NCBI RefSeq assembly: GCF_000426845.1
Contig: NZ_AUGD01000013.1
Coordinates: 62,001 to 126,000, forward strand
Length of the DNA stretch: 64,000 bases
Direction of reading: 5' to 3'
Source: Bradyrhizobium sp. in8p8
GTDB taxonomy: Bacteria; Pseudomonadota; Alphaproteobacteria; Rhizobiales; Xanthobacteraceae
Shown here in pieces: positions 25,083 through 33,990 of the stretch. Position numbers and translations under genes: made by a program. The notes under the pieces are model-generated. The model had not been told where the DNA came from. It did no database searches and saw only the letters and a list, made by a program, of their open reading frames with translations. How positions within the stretch are numbered: position 1 is the stretch's first letter; each line of letters opens with the position of its first letter.

Positions 25083-26502
25083 CCCACAACGCGCATTTGC
25101 GGTCGATGGTCTTGCGCGAGATACCGAGGCGCCGGGCCGCCTCCTCGCGATTGCCGTTGACCTCCTTCAGCACGCCGAGAATGTGACGGCGCTCGAGCTC
25201 CGCAAGACTGTCGGCGGGCGCCGGCTGAGTGTCGTTGCGGGGACCGGCGAAATCGTCGGGGAAGGCGCCGAGGATGAGCGTCCGCTCGATCAGATTGCGC
25301 AGCTCCCGCACATTGCCGGGCCAGTCGTAGCTGGCGAGCGCCGCCCGCACCGAGGCGTCGATCGGCACCGGCGGCATGCCGAGCTGCACGGACAGCTTGC
25401 TCATGAAGATGGTGGCAAGCTCCTGCACGTCGTCGCCGCGATCCTTCAGCAGCGGCAGGCGGATCTGCATCACGTTGAGCCGGTAGAACAGATCGGCTCG
25501 GAAACGGCCCTTTTCGACCTCCTTCTGGAGCTCGGCATTGGTTGCGAAGATGAAGCGCAGGTCGACCGGCACTTCACGCTCGGAGCCGACCGGACGGACG
25601 CGGCGATCCTCGAGCACGCGGAGCAGCTTGCTTTGCATCGGCAGCGGCAGCTCCCCGATCTCGTCCAGGAACAGCGTGCCGCCATGCGCATACAGGAACA
25701 GGCCCTCGCGCCCCGAATCGGCGCCGGTGAAGGCGCCCTTGATGTGTCCGAACAGCTCGGCCTCGATCATCTCGGGCGGGATAGCCGCGCAATTGACGGG
25801 CACGAACGGCTTGTCGGCGCGGTCGGACAACGAGTGGATCGAGCGCGCCGCCACTTCCTTGCCGGTGCCGGATTCACCGGTGAGCAGAACCGAGGTCGGC
25901 AGGCGCGCGACGCGCGCGATGGTCTCGCGCACGCGCAACGTCGCTGCCGACTGTCCAATCAGATTGTCGCGCAGCAAGGTGCGGTCGGACGAGGCACGCA
26001 AAGCATAGCGCAGGACATAATTCTCGCGCTGGAGGCGGACGCGGTCGAGGCACCGTGCCACCGCGTTGAGAATCTGGTTCGAGCGGAACGGCTTCAGCAC
26101 GAAATCGGCCGCACCGGCGCGCAGGGCCTGGATCGCGGTGTCGAGGTCGGCATAGGCGGTGATCAGGATGGCGTCAGCGAAAAAGCCCACGGCGCGCTGC
26201 TCGGCGAGCCAGTCGACGCCATTCTTGCCTGGCATGATGTTGTCGAGAATGACGACGTCGTACCGATTGGAATCGAGCTTGCGCGAGGCCTGGTCAGTAT
26301 CGGCCGCCTCGTCCACCAGCTTGCAGCGCGGGGCAAGCGTGCGCATCAGGAAATTGCGCATGCCCGGCTCGTCGTCGACGATCAGGATCGAGGCTTGCGC
26401 CAGGGCACTGAACTCCGGCCCTGCAGCCGTCTTGCCGAGCTTGATGGCGGGCTCGCGGCTCCCCGCGGGACTTGCGGCTGCCCTCGATGTTGAGAAAGTC
26501 AT
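25075..26502 (-). CDS. NtrC-family response regulator, sigma-54 activator
   Basis: A 475-residue regulator. The receiver domain has the acidic pair at 43-44 and phospho-acceptor D87 in VVILDNIMPG. The AAA+ domain has Walker A GESGTGKE (209-216) and the sigma-54 contact loop GAFTGA (256-261). The C-terminus carries a Fis-type helix-turn-helix (AARRLGISRKTIDRKC). It resembles DctD and NtrC. A consensus sigma-54 promoter with two palindromes lies directly downstream of the operon, before the transporter gene, and is the obvious target. It is the first gene of the pair with the kinase. Confidence 0.93.
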   Translation of the reverse strand: MTFSTSRAAASPAGSREPAIKLGKTAAGPEFSALAQASILIVDDEPGMRNFLMRTLAPRCKLVDEAADTDQASRKLDSNRYDVVILDNIMPGKNGVDWLAEQRAVGFFADAILITAYADLDTAIQALRAGAADFVLKPFRSNQILNAVARCLDRVRLQRENYVLRYALRASSDRTLLRDNLIGQSAATLRVRETIARVARLPTSVLLTGESGTGKEVAARSIHSLSDRADKPFVPVNCAAIPPEMIEAELFGHIKGAFTGADSGREGLFLYAHGGTLFLDEIGELPLPMQSKLLRVLEDRRVRPVGSEREVPVDLRFIFATNAELQKEVEKGRFRADLFYRLNVMQIRLPLLKDRGDDVQELATIFMSKLSVQLGMPPVPIDASVRAALASYDWPGNVRELRNLIERTLILGAFPDDFAGPRNDTQPAPADSLAELERRHILGVLKEVNGNREEAARRLGISRKTIDRKCALWDA

Positions 26503-26640
26503 GCCCGATGTCTTAGGTTCGAGAACTTGGGTTTGAGATCATCCGCAACAATCGGCGCCTTCGCATTGCAGCGAAAGCTCCGGCCGTTTCCGCCGCAGGC
26601 GCAGCATAGTCAAACCACGCCGTCGTGAACATTCGCCTTT

Positions 26641-26874
26641 CTACAAGGCGCCGCCCTTTTCGACCAGGAACACGATGCGCGCCTCGTTGCGCTCGGTAAT
26701 TTCGACCTTGTCGCCGGTCTCTCGGATCAGGTTCGGAATGTCAATGACCGACAAGGGATCGGTGCAGTGAACCTCGAGCTGATCGCCCGGCTGCAAAGGC
26801 TTGAGCGCCTTGCGCGTCTTGAGGGCCGGCAACGGGCACTTAAGCCCGGTGAGATCGAGGGTCGTTCGGGTCAT
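26641..26874 (-). CDS. TusA-family sulfur-carrier protein
   Basis: A 77-residue protein with the TusA motif LTGLKCPLPALKTRKAL, where the CPxP cysteine (C15) carries a persulfide. TusA proteins move sulfur for tRNA thiolation and for molybdenum cofactor sulfuration. Its place beside moeA, mobB and fdhD suggests it helps sulfurate the formate dehydrogenase cofactor; this is inference. It follows moeA by 45 bp on the same strand. Confidence 0.9.
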   Translation of the reverse strand: MTRTTLDLTGLKCPLPALKTRKALKPLQPGDQLEVHCTDPLSVIDIPNLIRETGDKVEITERNEARIVFLVEKGGAL

Positions 26875-26919
26875 GGCCGCAACATGGCGGGACGAAGCGA
26901 TGGCGTCAACGGAGTGCCT

Positions 26920-28176
26920 CTAGAGCAGGTCGGCATAGGACAAGAAGCCCACGTCCTGCCCCGGCTCCACATTCGTGATGTCCTCACCGAGCGCGACGAG
27001 ACCGTCGGTCTCGACCAGCGAGGACAGCAGCCCGGCCCCCTCGCGCGGGAACTTGATCGCCTCGAGCCGGCCGTCCTGCGCGCGCCGCAACGAAGCGCGC
27101 ACATACTCGCGCCGCCCCGCCTTCTTCTTGTAAGCAAACGCCGCGCGCACCGGGATGGGCAAGAGCGGCTCCGGCAGACTACCCGCAAGGGCCAGCACCG
27201 TCGGCCGCACCACATGCACGAAGGTGACGAAGCTCGCGACGGGATTCCCGGGCAATCCGATCAGCGGTGTGCCGTCGACGATCCCCATCGCCACGGGCCG
27301 CCCGGGCTTGATCGCCATCCGCCACAGCACCAGCGAGCCGATGCTCTCGACCGCCGCCTTGACATGATCCTCCTCACCGGTCGAGACGCCGCCGGTCGTG
27401 AGGATCAGGTCGTGGCGGCCTGCGACCTGCTTCAGGCCGCTCGCGAGCGAGGTGCGCTCGTCGCGCAGGATGCCGAGATCGCTGACCTCGCAGCCGAGCC
27501 GGCGCAGCATCGCCACCAGCATGAAGCGGTTGGAATCGAACAGCTGCGAGGCTGCGCGCGCCTCGCCGGGCGAAGCCAGTTCGTCGCCGGTCGAGAACAC
27601 GGCAACTCGGATGCGCCTGACAACGTCGAGCCTTGTCAGGCCGAATGCGGCGGCAAGCGCGACATGCTGGGGCCGCAAACGCTGCCCGCCACGAAGCGCG
27701 ACGTGACCTTGCGCAATATCCTCACCCGCCGGACGGACATTGGCGCCAGGCTTCAGCCCCGGCGGCAGCACGATCTTGCCGGACTCATCGACGCGGACAT
27801 CCTCCTGCATGAAGACGGTCTCGGCATCCGGCGGCATCGGCGCGCCGGTGAAGATGCGCGCCGTGTGGCCGGGCTTGATCGGCGCCTGTGCGCGGCCGCC
27901 GGCCTGGATCCGGCCATCGAGCGGGAACGATTGCTCCGTGCTTTTCGGAAGATCTGCGTTGCGGACGGCATAGCCGTCGACGGCGGAATTGGTGAAGGGC
28001 GGCAGCGGCAAAGGTGCGGCCACATCGCGCGCGAGCACGCGTCCGTCCGCATCGACGAGCGCAACCGTTTCGAGATCCGCGATTGCGTTGACGCGCGTCG
28101 TGATCAAGCCGACTGCGTCGTCGACCGACATCATCGGTCCGCCAAAGGCAAAGCAATCGTCCGACAGTTGCGCCAT
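26920..28176 (-). CDS. moeA: Molybdopterin molybdenumtransferase MoeA
   Basis: A 418-residue enzyme that inserts molybdate into adenylylated molybdopterin. Family motifs seen are PPFTNSAVDGYAV, FTGAPMPPDAETVFMQED, STGDELASPG, TTGGVSTGEEDHVK and GLPGNPVASFVTF. It is full length compared with E. coli MoeA (411). It is 9 bp from mobB upstream and precedes the TusA-like gene. It is the most canonical of three MoeA-type proteins in the window and so the likeliest housekeeping enzyme. Confidence 0.95.
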   Translation of the reverse strand: MAQLSDDCFAFGGPMMSVDDAVGLITTRVNAIADLETVALVDADGRVLARDVAAPLPLPPFTNSAVDGYAVRNADLPKSTEQSFPLDGRIQAGGRAQAPIKPGHTARIFTGAPMPPDAETVFMQEDVRVDESGKIVLPPGLKPGANVRPAGEDIAQGHVALRGGQRLRPQHVALAAAFGLTRLDVVRRIRVAVFSTGDELASPGEARAASQLFDSNRFMLVAMLRRLGCEVSDLGILRDERTSLASGLKQVAGRHDLILTTGGVSTGEEDHVKAAVESIGSLVLWRMAIKPGRPVAMGIVDGTPLIGLPGNPVASFVTFVHVVRPTVLALAGSLPEPLLPIPVRAAFAYKKKAGRREYVRASLRRAQDGRLEAIKFPREGAGLLSSLVETDGLVALGEDITNVEPGQDVGFLSYADLL

Positions 28177-28185
28177 GGTGCCTCG

Positions 28186-28713
28186 TCAGCGCATCGCCGC
28201 GCTTTTCGCCACTGCTTCCTCGACCGGCATCGCCGCGCGCAGCATCAATGCGGCGGCGCCCGCGACATCGTCGAGATGGACAGTCGGGAGGCTTGTGTCA
28301 ATCGCGACGTCGCTCGCAATGCCGGCAATCCCGGTATCCTCGGGGAACAGCAGCGGCTTGCCGTTTGCGGCGCGATGCACCTCGATCTTGCGATGCGGCT
28401 CGCGCTTGAAACCCTCGACCACGACGAGATCGACCGCAGACAGCTTGCCGAGCAGCTCCGGCAGCCGCGGCTCCGCCGCCCCGCGCAGCTCGTGCATAAG
28501 GGCCCAGCGGTTCGACGAGGCAACCAGCACCTCCGCGGCTCCGGCCTCGCGATGGCGCCAGGAATCCTTGCCGGGCACATCGACGTCGAACCGGTGATGC
28601 GCATGCTTGATGACCGAGACGCGCAAACCTTGCGCGTTGAAAAGCGGAATCAGCCGCGTCAACAGCGTCGTCTTGCCCGCACCGCTCCAGCCTGCAAGGC
28701 CGATGACTTTCAT
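28186..28713 (-). CDS. mobB: Molybdopterin-guanine dinucleotide biosynthesis adaptor MobB
   Basis: A 175-residue P-loop GTPase that assists MobA in forming bis-MGD, the cofactor of formate dehydrogenase. The N-terminus IGLAGWSGAGKTTLLTRL is the Walker A region, and SVIKHAHHRFDVDVPGKDS is the typical MobB switch segment. It starts the minus-strand run mobB-moeA-tusA. A palindromic repeat lies between it and the divergent fdhD. Confidence 0.95.
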   Translation of the reverse strand: MKVIGLAGWSGAGKTTLLTRLIPLFNAQGLRVSVIKHAHHRFDVDVPGKDSWRHREAGAAEVLVASSNRWALMHELRGAAEPRLPELLGKLSAVDLVVVEGFKREPHRKIEVHRAANGKPLLFPEDTGIAGIASDVAIDTSLPTVHLDDVAGAAALMLRAAMPVEEAVAKSAAMR

Positions 28714-28764
28714 TCCAGCTCCGTCTGGGCACGCGATCCGGCCCTTGTGGAACCGCTCTCTCCA

Positions 28765-28846
28765 CCGTCATTGCGAGCGTAGCGAAGCAATCCAGACTGG
28801 ATCTGGGGGGCATTCCTAGATTGCTTCGCTGCGCTCGCAATGACGG
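28765..28846. repeat. Dispersed palindromic intergenic repeat, copy 2
   Basis: Near-perfect inverted repeat: left arm CCGTCATTGCGAGCGTAGCG then AAGCAATCCAGA (28765-28796), right arm its complement with one change (28816-28846), and a 19-base centre. It is the same family as 16192-16276. It lies between divergent mobB and fdhD and could form a cruciform or act as a boundary; no protein-coding content. Confidence 0.85.
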
Positions 28847-28919
28847 CAAGGCGGCATTTCGCTCTCTCGCCGCCATGCATATATCGGCCTCGACCGAATG
28901 TCATGCTAACCTCTCGACC

Positions 28920-29810
28920 ATGATGAAGATCGACAAAGCCCCCGTGCCGCTGATCGTCCCGAACCCGGACGACCCACGCCTGACCCAGAGCGTGACCGGG
29001 ACCGACCAGACCGGCGCCACGGTCGAGATCAAGGTTCCGATGGAGCGACCGCTGACGCTCTACCTGAACGCCCAGGAGATCGTCACAATGATGACGATCG
29101 GCGACTATCCGGAATATCTGGCGCTCGGCTACCTGCTGAACCAGAACATGCTGAAATACAACGACGTGGTCACCGAGGTCGAATATGACGACGACCTCCA
29201 GGTCGTCGTCGTGCGCACCGAGCATCACACCAACTTCGAGGCCAAGCTGAAGAAGCGCACGCAGACCTCGGGCTGCGCGCAGGGCACCGCTTTCGGCGAT
29301 TTGCTGGAGGCGGTCGAGAGCGTCGCGTTGCCCAGGGCGGAGCTGCGCACCTCCTGGCTCTACCAGATGACGCAGACCATCAACACCATGCCTTCTCTCT
29401 ACCTGGAGGCCGGCGCGATCCATGGCTGCGTGCTGTGCCAGGAAGGGGTCCCGCTCTGCTACACCGAGGACGTCGGCCGCCACAACGCGGTCGACAAGAT
29501 CGCGGGCTGGATGTATCGCCACGGCGTCGATCCCGGCGACAAGATCCTCTACACCACTGGGCGCCTCACCTCGGAGATGGTGATCAAGACCGTCCGCATG
29601 GGAATCCCGATTCTGGTGTCGCGCTCCGGCTTCACCGCCTGGGGTGTCGATCTCGCAAGGCAGGTCGGACTGACGCTGGTGGGACGCACCCGCGGCAAGC
29701 GCTTCATCGCACTCGCGGGCGAGGAGCGCATCGTTTACGATCAGAACCTCGCTTATGTCGAGGAGGAGTCGGCCAAGCACAAGCGCAAGGGTGAAGGTGG
29801 TGACGACTGA
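28920..29810 (+). CDS. fdhD: Formate dehydrogenase accessory sulfurtransferase FdhD
   Basis: A 296-residue protein that transfers sulfur from a cysteine desulfurase to the bis-MGD cofactor so that formate dehydrogenase becomes active. Motifs seen are the loop cysteine C119 in QTSGCAQG and the conserved GAIHGCVLCQ...CYTEDVGRHNAVDK. The loop keeps one cysteine where E. coli FdhD has a CxxC pair. The start is uncertain (ATG 28920 or 28923; 28875 possible) because no clear ribosome site is seen; the open frame further upstream runs into the palindromic repeat. It overlaps mobA. Confidence 0.93.
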   Translation: MMKIDKAPVPLIVPNPDDPRLTQSVTGTDQTGATVEIKVPMERPLTLYLNAQEIVTMMTIGDYPEYLALGYLLNQNMLKYNDVVTEVEYDDDLQVVVVRTEHHTNFEAKLKKRTQTSGCAQGTAFGDLLEAVESVALPRAELRTSWLYQMTQTINTMPSLYLEAGAIHGCVLCQEGVPLCYTEDVGRHNAVDKIAGWMYRHGVDPGDKILYTTGRLTSEMVIKTVRMGIPILVSRSGFTAWGVDLARQVGLTLVGRTRGKRFIALAGEERIVYDQNLAYVEEESAKHKRKGEGGDD

Positions 29811-30450
29811 ATTGCCGGGGAGGACGAGTGTTCCGCCGACTGTCGGCGTGCTGCTCGCCGGCGGCCTCGCCCGGCGCATGGGTGGCGGCGACAAGCCGAT
29901 GCGCACCATCGGCGGCCGCACCATTCTGGAGCGCGTGATTGCGCGGCTGTCGCCCCAGTGCATCGGGCTGATCCTCAACGCGAACGGCGATCCCGCACGT
30001 TTCGCCGCGTTCGGCTTGCAGGTGGTCGCCGACGATGTGCCCGGCTTTCCGGGCCCGCTCGCCGGCATTCTCGCGGCGCTGGACTGGACCGCGGCGAACC
30101 GACCGGAGACCGAATGGGTGCTCAGCGCCGCCGGCGATTGCCCGTTCCTGCCCCGCGATCTCGTGGCGCGACTGCATGAGGCGCGTGCGCGCGAGAACGC
30201 GCAGCTCGCGGTAGCAGCATCAGGCGATCAGTCGCATCCGGTGATCGGGCTGTGGCGAGTCGCCTTGCGCGAGGAGTTGCGCCACGCCCTGGTCGTCGAA
30301 GATCTCCGCAAGATCGATCGGTGGACCGCGCGCTATCCGCTCGCGACCGTGACGTGGCCGGCCGAGCCGCTCGATCCGTTCTTCAATGCCAACACGGTCG
30401 AGGACATTGCCGATGCTGAACGGCTGGCAGCACTGGACGATGCATCTTAG
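29800..30450 (+). CDS. mobA: Molybdenum cofactor guanylyltransferase MobA
   Basis: A 216-residue enzyme that adds GMP to molybdopterin to give MGD. The nucleotide loop GVLLAGGLARRMGGGDKP is at the N-terminus, then AGDCPFLPRDLV, and the C-terminal FFNANTVEDI. The start is one of several GTG codons (29791, 29797, 29800); AAGGG eight bases before 29800 favours that one. It overlaps fdhD by 11 bp, so cofactor guanylylation and sulfuration for formate dehydrogenase are translated together. Confidence 0.93.
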   Translation: MTTELPGRTSVPPTVGVLLAGGLARRMGGGDKPMRTIGGRTILERVIARLSPQCIGLILNANGDPARFAAFGLQVVADDVPGFPGPLAGILAALDWTAANRPETEWVLSAAGDCPFLPRDLVARLHEARARENAQLAVAASGDQSHPVIGLWRVALREELRHALVVEDLRKIDRWTARYPLATVTWPAEPLDPFFNANTVEDIADAERLAALDDAS

Positions 30451-30455
30451 CGATC

Positions 30456-30767
30456 TCAGGACTTCGGGAACTCGTTGAGGAGCTGCGCCCAGATGATCGC
30501 GAAGGCGATCAGGCCAGAGAGGCCGACGATGGTGGTGAATCGCGGCAACCGGCCGATCGCGACCAGCAGCCAGGCCGGCAGGAAGAACAGGCCGAAGACC
30601 ATGCCGAGCGGGAAAACCGCGAGCCATTGAAAGCCGGTGCCGTCCCCGGGCGGGACATTCGCAATGTAGTAGAAGGTGTAGAGCCAGAACAGCGTACCCG
30701 TCGCGGCAACGAGTGCAGCGATCCTGCGGAAATTGAGCGGTGTGGGCGCGCTCATGACTTGGCTCAT
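30456..30767 (-). CDS. Small three-helix membrane protein, unknown function
   Basis: A 103-residue protein that I do not recognise. Three hydrophobic stretches are clear (IAALVAATGTLFWLYTFYYI, WLAVFPLGMVFGLFFLPAWLL, and TIVGLSGLIAFAIIWAQLL). It converges on mobA with a 5-bp gap. The start is MSQVM at 30767 or MSAP at 30755; neither has a strong ribosome site. No functional link to its neighbours is evident. Confidence 0.7.
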   Translation of the reverse strand: MSQVMSAPTPLNFRRIAALVAATGTLFWLYTFYYIANVPPGDGTGFQWLAVFPLGMVFGLFFLPAWLLVAIGRLPRFTTIVGLSGLIAFAIIWAQLLNEFPKS

Positions 30768-30866
30768 GCTGCTTGGTCGCGACAGCGGTCACACAAGTTC
30801 ATGACGTCGCCGCCCAGACTGCCAGCGTCACCGACCAGGCGTCCTGGCCGCAGACCAAACTGGTAT

Positions 30867-32828
30867 CTATGCGGGCCGGAAACCCGCGCGCTCGAGTGCG
30901 GCGCGCGCCGCGTCCGAGCCAAGCGCGTCGAGAAAGGCCTGCACCGCCGAGCGGTCCTTGCGAGCCGTCACCAACGCGAAGTCGTAATGCTCTTCCGCGA
31001 AGGGGATGAAGCCGAGTCCGACTGCGTGGGCGACCGGCGCGATGGTCATGCCCCAGTCGGCGCGGTGCTGCGCCACGGCCGCCGCAACCGCATTGTGCGA
31101 ACGAGGCTGGTTCCAGTAGCCCTCCGGACGCGCGCCGCCGAGCAGGCGGTCGATCAGGATGCGCGTGCCGGCGCCCTGGTTGCGGTTGACCATGATGCAG
31201 GTGCGGTCAGCGAGTGCCGAGGCAACCGCTTCCTTCGCGTTCAGGCCCTCGAAGCGCGTATCGCCCTTGCGGAAGACAATGCCCTGCATCCGCCGCCACC
31301 CCGGCACGAGCTCGAGCCCCTCGACGAGATAAGGCGCGTTGTAGATCTCACTTCGATCGTCGAACAGATGGATCGGCGCGAAATCGCACTCGCCACGCTT
31401 TGCTGCCGCCAATCCTCCGAGGCTGCCGACCGCAATCGAGCGCACGGTCAGGCCGGCATGCGCAAGCTGTGCGGTCACGAGGTCGAGACCAGTGCAATGG
31501 CTGCCGACGATGACGAGATCGGGCACGCGCACATGCGGCGTGAAGAGCGTCACCTCGGTCTCGGTCCCGGCCGACATCTGGTCGGCGAGGGCATCGATGC
31601 GCAGGAATCCATCGGCCTGCGCAAAAGACGTGATCGCGCCAGACCCCTTGCCGGAGGGATAGGCGATCAGGCCGCCCTTGCCCTCGACCAGCGAGACCAT
31701 GACGAATTCGGTGCGACCGAGCTCGGAGGCGATGCGGACCGGCACCGTCGCCTTCACCTTGGCGTCGGTGCGCGGCGGCTGTCCGGCCATCCTGCGCAGC
31801 ACCGGCACGATCATGTCATGGAAGGTGAACATCGCCGAGGTCGGGAACCCCGGCAGGATCACCACCGGCTTGCCATCGCACACCGCAAGGCACAGCGGCT
31901 TGCCGGGCTTGAGCGCAACGCCATGCGCGATGATGCCGGGCGCGCCGAGCCGGCCGATGATGCGATGGGAGAGATCGCCCGCGCCTTTCGAGGTGCCGCC
32001 CGACAGCACGAGCATGTCGCAGTCCGCAAGGGCGCGGCGCATGACCGCTTCGAGCTTTGCTTCATCATCGGGAATGGCACCGAGGAAGACCGCTTCACCG
32101 CCATTCTCGTCGATGGCGGCGGCGACAATGGCGCCGTTGGTATCGTAGATGTCGGCAGCCCCGAGCGATTGGCCGGGCTGAACCAGTTCGTCGCCGGTGG
32201 AGATCACGGCAACCCGCGGCTTGCGCGCGACACCCACCTCGGCAATGCCGCAAGCCGCGAGCATGCCGATCTCGCGCGAGCCGATGATGGTGCCGGCACG
32301 CAGCAGCGCCTCGCCGCGCGCGATGTCGGACCCGGCATACGAGATGAATTGTCCCGGCGAAACCGCGCGACGCACCTCGATCGCATCCGGTCCATCCGGC
32401 TGGGTGTGCTCCACCATGACCACGGCATCGGCGCCCCGCGGCAGCGGACCACCGGTGGCGATCGGGGTCGCGGTCCCCGGCGCCACCTGCAGCGTCGGTG
32501 CGGTGCCGCAATGGACGGTCTCGCCATTCAGCGCGAGGCGCACGGGCGCGCCCTCGCCGGCCGCCGCAAGGTCGGCGGAGCGCACGGCAAAACCGTCGAC
32601 GTTGGAGCGGTCGAACGGCGGCACGTCGATCGGCGCCGTGATGTCTTCGGCGAGGGCTGCGCCGAGCGCAGCAGCGAGCTTGCGGCTTTCGCTGAGGAGC
32701 GCTCGCGGGAACAACGCCGCCTCGAAGCGCGCCAGCGCCTCCTCGCGCGACAGGATGGTGAGGAACTGCTCCTGTTGGAGCGCGCTGCGGTCTGGTGATT
32801 TTGGGATCATCGTCATGCCAGGACCCAT
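30867..32828 (-). CDS. MoeA-type molybdopterin protein fused to a periplasmic-binding-like domain
   Basis: A 653-residue fusion. Residues to about 400 are MoeA-like (PPFDRSNVDGFAVRS, TGGPLPRGADAVVMVEH, LSGGTSKGAGDLSHR, LPGFPTSAMFTFHDM). The remaining 250 are a binding-protein fold without a signal peptide (VIVGSHCTGLDLVTAQLAHA...MVNRNQGAGTRILIDRLLGG), the PBP-like domain seen in oxyanion-linked proteins. It may sense or deliver molybdate or tungstate during metal insertion; the exact role is unknown. Start 32828 overlaps nothing but lies 2 bp from the stop of the upstream MoeA-like gene, so they are coupled. Confidence 0.85.
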   Translation of the reverse strand: MGPGMTMIPKSPDRSALQQEQFLTILSREEALARFEAALFPRALLSESRKLAAALGAALAEDITAPIDVPPFDRSNVDGFAVRSADLAAAGEGAPVRLALNGETVHCGTAPTLQVAPGTATPIATGGPLPRGADAVVMVEHTQPDGPDAIEVRRAVSPGQFISYAGSDIARGEALLRAGTIIGSREIGMLAACGIAEVGVARKPRVAVISTGDELVQPGQSLGAADIYDTNGAIVAAAIDENGGEAVFLGAIPDDEAKLEAVMRRALADCDMLVLSGGTSKGAGDLSHRIIGRLGAPGIIAHGVALKPGKPLCLAVCDGKPVVILPGFPTSAMFTFHDMIVPVLRRMAGQPPRTDAKVKATVPVRIASELGRTEFVMVSLVEGKGGLIAYPSGKGSGAITSFAQADGFLRIDALADQMSAGTETEVTLFTPHVRVPDLVIVGSHCTGLDLVTAQLAHAGLTVRSIAVGSLGGLAAAKRGECDFAPIHLFDDRSEIYNAPYLVEGLELVPGWRRMQGIVFRKGDTRFEGLNAKEAVASALADRTCIMVNRNQGAGTRILIDRLLGGARPEGYWNQPRSHNAVAAAVAQHRADWGMTIAPVAHAVGLGFIPFAEEHYDFALVTARKDRSAVQAFLDALGSDAARAALERAGFRPA

Positions 32829-32829
32829 A

Positions 32830-33957
32830 TCATTTCCGCATGAGATGGGCATCGACCGGCGTACCTGCCGCAAATCCCTCGTGGCTGGCGGGGATCAGCA
32901 GCCATGCGTCCGCACGGGCGATGGCTTGAAGGGGCCAGTCGCCCACGGCAAGCGGCACCCAGGCACGATGTTCCTCCGCCAGCAAAGCAATCTCTGCGAT
33001 GCCGACGACGGATGCGATCTTTCGCGCGAGCGGCAGGGACACCTGCGGGCGGCGACGACGCACCGACAGACGATCCACGAGCGGCAGCACGAGCGCCAGC
33101 CACACCGCAAGCGCATGATCGGGGGAGCCGGGCAAGGCGACGACGGGCACCTGGCCGAGCCGTCCGACCGCGGCAGTGCGGCCGGGCCGGAGGGCGAGGC
33201 CGTGCGCCATCACCGCGCCGCGCTGCGCCAGCGCCGTGATGGCAGCATCCTGGCGGCCGACGCCGCTGCCGCCGATCGTCAGCAGGAGATCGCAAGAGGA
33301 CACATCAAGCGCATCGGCAATCGATGCTTCACCGCGTGCACGCGTTTGGCAGGTGTCCACCTCCAACCCCACTGCGCGCGCCATCCCGGCGATCATGTCC
33401 ATCGTTGCCGTTGCGCCGGGCACGTTGACGATGCGCAACCGGGGCCGCCGCACGCCGAGTTTCTCCAGACCCGCCACGCTCGCAATCAGCAGATCAGCCG
33501 CACCGATCGGATCGCCTTCGGCGGCCGCTGGCATGCATTCGGGGATGTCGCTTCCGGCGCGTCTGACGCCCTGTCCCGGCACGCCCTCTGCCAGCACCTG
33601 AGGAAGCGGCCCCGACAGCTCGATCGCGCCGGCATCGAGCACGCAGTCGCATCCCATCGGCACCGCATCGCCGACCTCGACCCATACAGGGGCCATCGTC
33701 AGTGGCAACGGCGAATAGGAGGACGCGCCGACGAGATCGTTGGCGGATAGCGCCCAGCCGTCCGCCGCCGCGATGCCGTGCGAAGGATAAGCTGCAAGCA
33801 GCGGCGTGCCCGCAGCGATGCAACCGATCGCGTCTGCCAGCGGCACTTCTACCGGTGCGACAGCATCAACGCTTTGCAGCAAGGCCGCGAGCGCGGCGTC
33901 GAGCGGCGTGAGCGAGGGCGGCAGGCGCTGGGTCATGTGCCATGATGGATCATGCAT
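32830..33957 (-). CDS. Divergent MoeA-like molybdopterin-binding protein
   Basis: A 375-residue MoeA paralogue. The fold is recognisable (IAAADGWALSANDL in place of VDGYA, LLTIGGSGVGRQDAAI in place of the GGVS motif, VVALPGSPDHALAVW), but several key residues differ. It may be a scaffold, a tungsten-specific insertase or a regulator and not a standard enzyme. The start is uncertain (33957 or 33936). It is immediately upstream of and coupled to the MoeA-PBP fusion, and follows a TupA-like gene 33 bp away. Confidence 0.78.
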   Translation of the reverse strand: MHDPSWHMTQRLPPSLTPLDAALAALLQSVDAVAPVEVPLADAIGCIAAGTPLLAAYPSHGIAAADGWALSANDLVGASSYSPLPLTMAPVWVEVGDAVPMGCDCVLDAGAIELSGPLPQVLAEGVPGQGVRRAGSDIPECMPAAAEGDPIGAADLLIASVAGLEKLGVRRPRLRIVNVPGATATMDMIAGMARAVGLEVDTCQTRARGEASIADALDVSSCDLLLTIGGSGVGRQDAAITALAQRGAVMAHGLALRPGRTAAVGRLGQVPVVALPGSPDHALAVWLALVLPLVDRLSVRRRRPQVSLPLARKIASVVGIAEIALLAEEHRAWVPLAVGDWPLQAIARADAWLLIPASHEGFAAGTPVDAHLMRK

Positions 33958-33990
33958 CGCCCGGTTTGGCAACCGTCGGCGATGCGGACG

